A DNA stretch of 64,000 nt from Agaricus subrufescens (taxonomy: Eukaryota > Basidiomycota > Agaricomycetes > Agaricales > Agaricaceae): NCBI GenBank assembly GCA_029945375.1, contig CM057067.1:372001-436000 (forward strand), given 5' to 3'. Below, piece after piece: positions 55,979 to 64,000 of this stretch (its first letter is position 1; each line of letters begins with the position of its first letter). The notes below the pieces were generated by a model that worked only from the letters and a program-made list of their open reading frames with translations, did not search any database and was not told the DNA's origin. Both the position numbers and the translations under genes were made by a program.

Positions 55979-57449
55979 AGCCCTACCGCACAAGTCTACA
56001 ACAATACAAACATTAAAATAGTATATCTCCCGTATAGGCTCCCTATCAACTTCAGTATATTCTGTTTCCCCACTCAGGTTATTGGTTGGCATGGTCACCC
56101 AGCTGATGTTCATGGTCCGAGATTTGTACCTGTCCACCTTGTACATGTCAATGTTGTCCAAGTAGGACTCGCCCCAAAATGACCGTTGATGTGCTGCCCT
56201 TAACGTATTGACCGAGTGACCTTCTTTCCATACAATGTGTGTGCAGCTGTATCGCTCCATAAGGTGTGTTAATGAATCAGTATCACACCAAGCCAAGTCA
56301 GATTCAAGTTGACCCTCGACCATGTCATCACCCAATATCCAGAAATATCCAGAACCATCATCCATCCCACTCGACTCATACAAGAATTTCAGCGAGGGAC
56401 AGAGACCCATCTCTTTGAGCGAACGATAGAGAAGCGCATCTGGCCCTTTGAGGTATTCTTCCCGTTTCTTGCGGAAGTCATCGTTAGCTCCGGGGTGACC
56501 GAGTATTTTCACGGGATAATTGTATTCAAGCCCGAAACCGAGATATTTGTTCTCTTTGACGAAGCCAGGATTATTAACCGCTTCGCGGATAGCCAACATG
56601 AAAGGGTTCATTGGAATGTTGAGTCTCTTCTCGGGGAGAATCGACGGAGCCCGAAACTTGTCGAAGTAGAGGTTGAACGTAATTGTGACTTGATGACCTG
56701 ATGATGTCACCTCCCGGGCTTTGCAATCAACATCGTTATAAAACGCCACATATGCAACGGAGGTAGGAGGGGCTGAATGGAGGAAGGCTGCCGCATCGAA
56801 AGAAAGTTCGCGAGTTCGATGTCGAAGGTTCAAATTTCCACCCTCGTGTTTAGTCGGAAGGGTGAAGATTAGAGACCCAAATATATTTTCGGCACGAGGT
56901 GTATCCTCATGAGTCCTGAGAAATACTCCTTGGCCTTGATAAATTTGTTAGTTGATACGAAGTATTCAAGGTTCCAATAATGATCTCACCATATACGTTG
57001 ACCTTGACAGGCTCAACATGAATACCGCTCTCAAAAGAATCCCAAGGGCAGAGTTGTTGAGCAAGTCGCGAAACAAATTCTCCAGAATCTGGATTAAATC
57101 GCCAAAAAAACGACTCCTGGTCAAACTCCAGGGCCTGCCGATTAGTTTCGTCCCCAGGCCCTCGCCCCAGTATAACTTAGTCAGACTTAGTGACGAGCAA
57201 TTGGATATCTTTTGCAATCATGGACCCTACTTGAAATTGGCTATATATAAAGAAAAAATAGAGTTAGCGGTCAGTTGCTTATATTCATAAATGTTGTAGT
57301 AGAACTCACCACCATGAATTGTCTGTCAATTTTAGTAACAATAAAAGTTGTACTTCGGAAAGGTCAACGACACCACTTGTCCAAGGTTCGTGATATTTCT
57401 CTTGTTCATCCCAAAGTTTACGAAGGTGCTTGATGTGGGCTTGAGCCAT
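55979..57449 (-). pseudogene. 2OG-Fe(II) oxygenase, decayed copy
   Basis: Fourth family copy, with the usual start MAQAHIKHLRKLWDEQEKYH at 57449. Three lesions are visible. Exon 2 has an in-frame TAA near 57180, just before GRGPGDETN. The distal iron histidine is replaced by cysteine (DVDCKAREV for DVDHEVLEV), although the proximal pair in RTHEDTPR remains. The C-terminus is cut at VVDLCGRA, where the F-box fragment joins it. The remaining frame is long (290 codons from 56833), so decay may be fairly recent or a truncated product may be under weak constraint. Confidence 0.75.
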
Positions 57450-57961
57450 TGGGAAAAGATGTGGTGGTTTGAAAATTTGGATAAGTAGAGAGGGCACGAC
57501 CAAGCCAACGTAATATACTAGTGGCAGTCGTGATCAAGTTCCGATCAAATTACCATTTCGTCCTTGCATAAGTTCCTATCTCTTCCGATATCAGTGTGTG
57601 CCTCAGACGTCCCCCTGGCCAGAATAAGAGGATTTCGACACAGGTTTACTGATACTGAAACATTTGCCGGTTTGGTTCCCGATGAACGTACCAATAAGAG
57701 TGGCAAACAACCATCTCAAGGGTGTAACAGTCCGAATTGTAATTATAACGAACGGTCCTCTTGCTATAGGCTAGATACATTGAAGAAGCGTTAAAAATTA
57801 TTTATATCCTCATAGTGCATTTAAAATACAAGTTTATTTTGATGACAAACACTTTTGGTGAATTGTGATTAGCGCATTATTGAGGTCAAACCTTGTTGGC
57901 CCTCAGACTGGGATCGCTGGAGATCCCAGATACGTCCTATTCATCGTTCAGTCAAAGGAGT
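57450..57961. other. Intergenic
   Basis: The upstream region of the oxygenase pseudogene and downstream of the DUF6534 gene A4. A small plus-strand frame at 57564-57794 has no recognisable family. Nothing else seen. Confidence 0.35.
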
Positions 57962-60185
57962 TCATAATTTCAACAAAGATCGTACGGTTTTGAATCCAGA
58001 CTTGTCTTTATCAATCCTAGTTTCATATCGTAAATTCACCTCTATTTGATCTCGTGATACTACCTAGAAAAATCATTTTCAGTCAAATTAAGTCATTCGA
58101 TGCTAGAAATTTCCTTACATCCGAATGCTGGGCCCAGCAATCATATTGAAAATTAGTTATGTTCAAGAAATCGGGATTAAGCGGAAACATACCCCACGAC
58201 TAGTCGAACTTTGTTGGAAGGAAAGTCGGGATAGATGGACAGTGTTTGCAGTATCAAGACTTTCATCTCGGATAGCATGTCGACTGTTCAGCGTCGCGAG
58301 TAAACTATTGGCATAGACTATGAAAAGATTAACTTGAGGAAGCATGATGAGCAGGGGAAATTGGCCAGACTAACGTTTGCCTATGACGAAATCGATGGCG
58401 AGGTACCATAAAGTTTTTGGTGAAACAGAAAACTTGACGATGCTCATATAAGCTAGTAGTCGTTGAAAGCAGAAAATAGACTTACTGCTATCACTTCTCC
58501 AATAGCGACCAGCCTAACAAAATAGTGGAAAAATTCGGGTTAAATCTTAGGTTGTATGAGTAAGAACATGACTCACGAAGTCAGCAGGCAACGATTAATA
58601 GCATAGATAATAAGTTTAGAGATAAGAGTGTTGGTACTAACATATCAATAATGAGACGTCACATAACAATGGTCAGATAAGCTATTACATACCTTTTGAA
58701 GCTTGTTTTATTTCCCCATAGCAGGATACATAGAGCGATGGCGATAAAAACATCAGAAAGTACAGCCATCAGTGCAAATGGTGTGGCGGCAATCAGCTGC
58801 ACGTGATAATGTCTGCAGTTAGCATCTCCGTAATTGTACGAGAGGTCAGTTTGCGTACCGTTATTTCGGGAAGTCGTGCTAGCTCTTTCTTGATGAACCT
58901 ACACAAATGTGGCTTTAGTTATAAATCTCAATTCACCAAATAGCCACTTACAGCATCACGACGGTTTCTGAAGCGAAGATATCGGTATTTATAACTTGCG
59001 TAAAATGTTTGCAAAATTCTACTTACCCATTCCAAAAGCCAGATGCGCAATGACGGTAAGCCCCTGCAGTACGTGTCGGTATCAGCAAGAATTCGGAAGG
59101 GTCAGTGTTACAAAACTTACGATCAAAGTTGTAACAAACACTTTGAACCTTTTCGGGCAAACTAAGGAAGGCGCATCAGGGGGAGGAATGACGATAGTTG
59201 ATGAATATATGTACGAGCATATATCTTGTGCGTAAAATAACTAACATGGCTCAATCAGTGTATAATTTTGGTTACAGATCACCAGAGTTACCATTGGACA
59301 ATAAAGGCGATGATAACCTGGTTTTGCCTGTCGTTTCATTATTCCACAGTGTCAGAACGAGGGTACTTACATTCAGTGCAACACCAATCTGTGAGATTTT
59401 AGAAACGATTGGTCGAAGATACCAGCAAGAAGAGCCAAACTCACAAATAGTGTCCTGAAACGCGTTTATTGGTATGAATCACGAAAAACAGTAGAGGGGA
59501 CGTACCAGTGCCCAATGCCCAGCGCGGGTGGGTTATTATAGTTTATAACCTATGCCACGTTCGTTAGCGTCTTCTTCCATATAATTACACCGAAGAATGA
59601 AGAATAGATGCCTACCAAATAGTAGTAGATACAGTATGCCACTGTTGACTGATGTCAATGGACCCCTTCACGTAAGGATTCAACAAGAGATGTTGCATAC
59701 CAACTGCCATATGGAAGGTATCAAGGGACCTAAAGGCGATAGATTAACCCCGAGTAGGGTCACAGTGTTTTGAGTTCACCATATCAGAGACACCTAAATG
59801 TTTAAACGACATCAGCGGTGTTATCGGCCAAATAAAACGCAAATCTTGACTTACGAAAACTTTCATCCAGGGCACATCCTTTGGATAGTGGACGTAGTAG
59901 AAGTACGTCTACACAATGATTAATCTAACCCATCCAAACTATGTGATAGGGACGTGCGCACCTGCAGTGTTGTCAAGCCATACAAACTTCACGGCATAGG
60001 AATTAACATTATACTCGAAATCAACGTTATTCAAATATTTCTTACGCCGCAGTAACTATCACCCCAATGTAACTCGCCCCTGCAGAACACAACCAACGGT
60101 CTATCACCCTGGTTTTGCGGATTGACAGCGGAGTTGCCTTACCGTAAGTGTCGCTTATGGATATCCTTTGGACAACTTCGGCCAT
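57962..60185 (-). CDS. DUF6534 membrane protein A4
   Basis: Minus-strand member of the family, closest to A1. It starts at ATG 60185 (MAEVVQRISISDTYG), then an intron, then ASYIGVIVTAA. The signature exon near 58250-58320 reads VYANSLLATLNSRHAIRD followed by SLDTANTVHLSRL. The final exon, after TTTTTCTAG, reads VVSRDQIEVNLRYETRID and continues past FKTV (where A1 stops) to SLLKL and a stop at 57962-57964. The extended tail and some unusual intron positions leave open whether it is fully functional. Small internal exons were not all resolved. Confidence 0.65.
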
Positions 60186-61491
60186 ACCTTCGAGATAATT
60201 GAAGGGACGGGGGAGCCTGAAAGGGTTTACGAGAGGAGGTGTGGGATGCTAATCACTCTGCGCGCGCATTTAAAAGATAGTTACAGATCACGATGAAAAC
60301 CTAGGGCCCTTTCCCAGCACACAACAATGAGTGTGGCAGTGAAGTGCTTGTGATGCCAACCCCTGTTCCACATCCATTGTGGCAAATGATGATCACGAAG
60401 TATAACGGATTAGGTAGTTATTATTGTATCACATCAATTTTACCGCTATCTCTCGATGTCAGACCTAAGAAGTTGCGGTTGACGTGGGAAAAATAGAAGG
60501 TGGAAGTCCGTGGATGACAGAAAACAGGACAGTGAATACAGATGGTATGAAGAAGTAAAATTGTAGGTACCATAGAGCCGCCAGTGTGCTCTGAGACGAC
60601 CGATTTCTTGGTTATTTTGCGGTGAGCACGAGTAGCATAGTGGTGAATAAATGGTCCCCTGAGTCAACTTCGGCCGTTCATTTGTCATGAGAATATCACT
60701 ATACCACATGCTGCTACAGACTAATGAATAGCCGTTGATTGAACTCTGATTGGCGTGTAATCATTTATTCTTTCTTCTCTAGATCCGACCTAGACCCCTC
60801 CCGCATGGTTATCTTTACTTCTGTCACCTCTTGAAAGTACCACTCACGTTAGGACCTGTCGTTTCAAGAGGAAATGAACGGGAAATGGGCGGAACGCTCA
60901 AGTGCTTATCTAGTTTGACGTCTTCCCTATATAATGTTCATCCTGATGAGGAGCCCTCTGATCATAATCCTGTGGTTTGTGATACACATTATCATCGGCG
61001 GCCATCAAACCTCATGTTGTCTTTTGATCGAGTTTCCTGCTTGTGAGGGAACATGTGGTGGTATGTATGTGGTAACTCTTGTGTACTCATGACAGCGACA
61101 GGGACCGCACAGGTCCATCAAAAGAGTGAATGTACGTGTCAGAGATTGCCAAGCCTGTCTGGAAAACCTCGGGGAGAAAAACAAGTGACTGCTTGTTTTC
61201 TTATAAGCGTCATGTAGTGGCATTGACAGATCTACTGTGACTCGTCCCTGTAGCAATAAAACAGATCGTTTCAGTTGTATTGGTTGTTATGATTAGAGAG
61301 AAAACATGAACCAGAGAGGTTAGATGGAAAAATGATTTTGCTACATGTCAAACTCGGTTTAGAGTGTGGAGGGCTGAGGGTGTTGTGTTAACTTGAAGAA
61401 TGTTTAAGGCATCAGATATCCCAGGACTACCGAGCTGAATGGTGTGACAAGGCTTATCGCTCCATTTGCCGTTCCAATGAATGATGTCGAC
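60186..61491. other. Intergenic
   Basis: No gene recognised. Frames at 60446-60709, 60831-61046 and 61005-61256 have no family pattern or splice partners. Confidence 0.35.
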
Positions 61492-61870
61492 CTAACCAGC
61501 CATGCATACCGTGAGAAATGCGAAGGCACGTGAACCAACGCTCAAGAGAGGCCAAAGGGCGAAGTATTCCTCCGAGAAGTTGTGCATTTGGTCTCGCCAC
61601 CTTGTATATCCTTCATTTTCCAGATCCTCAGGCTTAGCAGTGGATGGTAACAGGACATCCGGTAAATTGATCAACGCCATTATGCCAAGTGGTATTGACA
61701 AGGCCTCTGCTAGGTTTACTCCACGGGACACACGCGTGTTCTCTGTGTGACGAACACGAGTTCAGACTCCATTGAGGCTTTACCACTACTCTCTTCATGC
61801 TCGCGGTAATACTCGAACACCTCTCCTGCGGTTTCGATGAGCTGATAACTCTTGTTCCAGTTCGCGGCCT
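61492..61870 (-). pseudogene. Hypothetical gene fragment with likely frameshift
   Basis: Two adjoining minus-strand frames look like genuine protein: ANWNKSYQLIETAGEVFEYY and ELVFVTQRTR, then in the next frame VNLAEALSIPLGIMALINLP and YFALWPLLSVGSRAFAFLTV with a stop at 61492. They meet at a GTGTGT run near 61730 with no room for an intron, so a one-base shift is likely. No start codon is found, and upstream the DNA is taken up by the plus-strand gene. Family not recognised. Confidence 0.4.
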
Positions 61871-61878
61871 TGTTTTCT

Positions 61879-63087
61879 GACTGGACCAGCCTTCTACTGA
61901 GTTTGCTATTCGCGCCGTCTGCCTCATCCTCCCCCTCTCTCAGTGGAGCCTGCTTCTCCAACTCGCAAACTCTAATTGATCTTGCCGATTGTCTCGAGAA
62001 GTTTACAGTCCTCAAAGGAACCTACGATCATTTCACATATCACGAAGCTCAACCTACTGCCGCGCAGCGTGATGCTTGGTATAAAGCTATCCATACACTC
62101 TTGTATACCGACAACAATTGCAGTTCTTCAATTCTTCCCCCCGCTATACAGGACTTCTATTCCATTGATTTGTTCACAGAGAACAATGGGAAATCCTTCT
62201 GTGTTCTATACGAACGGACTGTCGATCTGTGTAACGAGCTTTATGAAAAGGGCTGGGGATTCGCAATGGTACCAGCATCACGTGCCGGAGTGTCACGGCT
62301 CGTCCATATCTCTGCTCCCCATCCTTTCTTCGATGGAGAGACGACCGTCGAAGCAGCCCAGATCTTCCAAGAGACAGGATCTAAAAGTCTTCTCGTCCCT
62401 GGCCGCATGAGAAACGCGTTCTATGCACCATCACCATGTGTTCAACCCGGCTCCAACTCGTCAATCTACTATATAACCGATCCAGCACACAACGATGTAA
62501 GTAGAACCATCCTCAGCTGTTCTGCCCCTGGCGTTGACCTACGTACTCTTCAAGTTGGAACCTTTTTTTGATGCGAGCATTGCAGTATGGGACTGGCAGA
62601 ATCAACATGGTGGTTGCCCTTCGTCCTCGTGCGCGTTCATACAGTTACATGGAAAGGCCGAAAAAACTTGTTCTAGGGACACAATCTTCCTTTCCACTGG
62701 TCTTCGTAGGCGTTTCACTATCCCTTGAAAGACTTGTACTCATTCAAACTCCTAGCTCGGGGTGGTTGGTATACCGACAACGTAGATCGACCTATCAAAC
62801 GCCTTCAAAAACAACTTATCCATGCTTTCGACGCTGCCAATATCCCTGTCAAAATATCGCTTCCATCTGACAGTAGTTGCATTTTGACAGCAACAAAAAA
62901 CGTTGTTGGAAGATACATAAATACTTATCCATCCACATCATATGACGTTTGTCGGCGAAGTGCAAGCCCTGATACCACACAGGGCGCATTCATACATGCC
63001 GAACAGAATGCATTGGCGAGAAGTGATAAGTCGCGGGAAGCTTGGGTATATGCTTTGAACAATACTTTCATGACTGTGGACGTATAG
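61879..63087 (+). CDS. Cysteine-rich secreted protein, 5' end missing
   Basis: Three exons (about 61879-62496, 62555-62705 and 62756-63087) join in phase. A hydrophobic stretch (LLLSLLFAPSASSS) that looks like the end of a signal peptide precedes ACFSNSQTLIDLADCLEKF. Further on come DNNCSSS, SFCVLYERTVDLC, FFDASIAVWDWQNQHGG, a CPSSSC pair, WYTDNVDRPIKRLQ, SSCILTATKNVVGRY and DVCRRSAS. The even spread of about ten cysteines suggests disulfides in an extracellular protein. I believe similar proteins occur in other agarics, but I cannot name a function. There is no in-frame ATG: a TAA at 61846-61848 lies upstream, so the first exon is either far upstream or lost. Confidence 0.55.
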
Positions 63088-64000
63088 GTGTCGTATCTTC
63101 GAAACCCGGTGCACCTGTCATTAATTTTTCTGGTAGTTGCGTATGTTGTCAGATGTAATCAATGGATACGGCTCCGACTTCTAAACCATTAAAAATTATC
63201 AGATACATCCGCCGTCAAAACTTGACTGATCGTTCGTGAATCCGAAACACTTGTGCAGCTGTTGGCTGAGTCGAAGGTTGAGAACGCCATAAGCTGTTAT
63301 CATTTAGTGATGGTGATCGGTGTGGCTACTATCGATGCATTCCCACATAGGACTCTTCCCGGTCATTCATGGGCCCTCGTGACCTCGTAAGTGCGCAATC
63401 CGATTCAGGACTAGCCAAATGAATGGGAGCATTAAAATCTTTCGCTAGTAAAGCATACTAAGCCGCACAATCGCCTTATTAACTTTTTATGACAGATGCA
63501 AACGAACCCCAGACGCATGTTGTGATGGCTGGCGCAGGGTCTGCAGTGCCTTTCCTTAAATTGGTTGATAACATTCTGGCTGGGCTAATCCAGCCAATTC
63601 AACTCAAACAGCAGCAGGACTATGGAACTTCTGTTTTTTTAGCTTCACCTCGCCGTACTACTGAAGTTCATAAGAGGGTTGGTAGATTTGAGGGAAAGCC
63701 GCAGACGTCAATGAACCGAGGAGCGTGCGCGCACTTTCATCTGCGGTTTATTAGCGGGCAATTGACAAAAGCTCGATGAACAGAACAATGCTTACCCTGT
63801 GCGTTCCTGCTCGCAGAACACACCCGCTGGTTTAGCAGAATAATCAAGGATGTTCTTCCGACACCCGTGATCGGTTCTATTCACCCGGATACGCTCAAGA
63901 TACTCAAGCACACTGGATGGAGCTTGCCCGTAACTACGATCCCACTATCCTCGTGCCTGACTCAACAGGAGAGTGGCTATTCTTCACCTTATCTCCCAGT
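63088..64000. other. Right-edge region with coding fragments
   Basis: Pieces of plausible protein occur: 63216-63391 (RESETLVQLLAESKVENAI and LVMVIGVATIDAFPHRTLPG, ending at a GTAAGT) and an open frame from 63835 to the window edge (YAQDTQAHWMELARNYD, then TGEWLFFTLS). They may be exons of a gene that continues beyond the window, but I could not join them with confidence or name a family. Confidence 0.3.

Noticed and set aside
1..64000. CRISPR arrays, prokaryotic operons, rRNA
   Set aside because: None seen; intron-rich genes and the protein families place the window in a basidiomycete nuclear genome.

Overview
The window is eukaryotic, and the genes point to an agaricomycete mushroom (Basidiomycota). 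Genes are dense with 45-70 nt GT-AG introns. Families typical of the group are present: DUF6533 and DUF6534 multi-pass membrane proteins, an AA9 lytic polysaccharide monooxygenase, basidiomycete 2OG-Fe(II) oxygenases, F-box/LRR proteins and a DIRS-order retroelement. No rRNA, convincing tRNA, CRISPR array or prokaryotic operon was seen. Gene models were read by eye, joining exons whose splice phases keep the frame. No searches were run.

Layout. (1) 0.4-7.2 kb: two minus-strand DUF6533 genes from a roughly 2.7 kb duplication, next to gene debris: the last exon of an alcohol dehydrogenase and the first third of a glycogen phosphorylase gene. (2) 9-14 kb: ordinary genes, namely 3-ketodihydrosphingosine reductase (sphingolipid synthesis), a secreted AA9 LPMO and a membrane-anchored thioesterase-like protein. 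(3) 15-31 kb: a family array of five plus-strand DUF6534-type genes. Four of them form two copies of a two-gene unit of about 6.1 kb; a sixth member lies on the minus strand at 58-60 kb. (4) 31.2-33.5 kb: a mitochondrial oxodicarboxylate carrier gene of 14 exons, two of them only 5 and 7 nt, divergent from an SRP9 gene. (5) 33.6-43.9 kb: a tandem pair of 2OG-Fe(II) oxygenase genes plus a fragment. The promoter of the first copy is split by a 5.7 kb Ngaro/DIRS-like tyrosine-recombinase retroelement, and the second copy shows the empty site. (6) 44.2-47.3 kb: two F-box-type genes. (7) 47.45-55.26 kb: a complete 7.8 kb Mutator-like DNA transposon with 27 bp terminal inverted repeats and a perfect 10 bp target-site duplication. 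It carries one seven-exon gene for a protein of about 1,772 residues. (8) 55.4-64 kb: F-box and oxygenase pseudogene pieces, a DUF6534 gene, and a cysteine-rich secreted protein gene missing its 5' end.

The most interesting system is the transposon. Its single open reading frame joins a WRKY/GCM-type zinc finger, a MULE DDE transposase core, a USP-type deubiquitinase fold with Cys, His and Asp in place, a basic tract, a PHD finger and a small SH3/Tudor-like region. Both arms carry arrays of a short CCGCG-centred repeat. The element looks recent and possibly functional. The rest of the window shows a locus shaped by local duplication and transposition, with housekeeping genes kept intact between expanding families.
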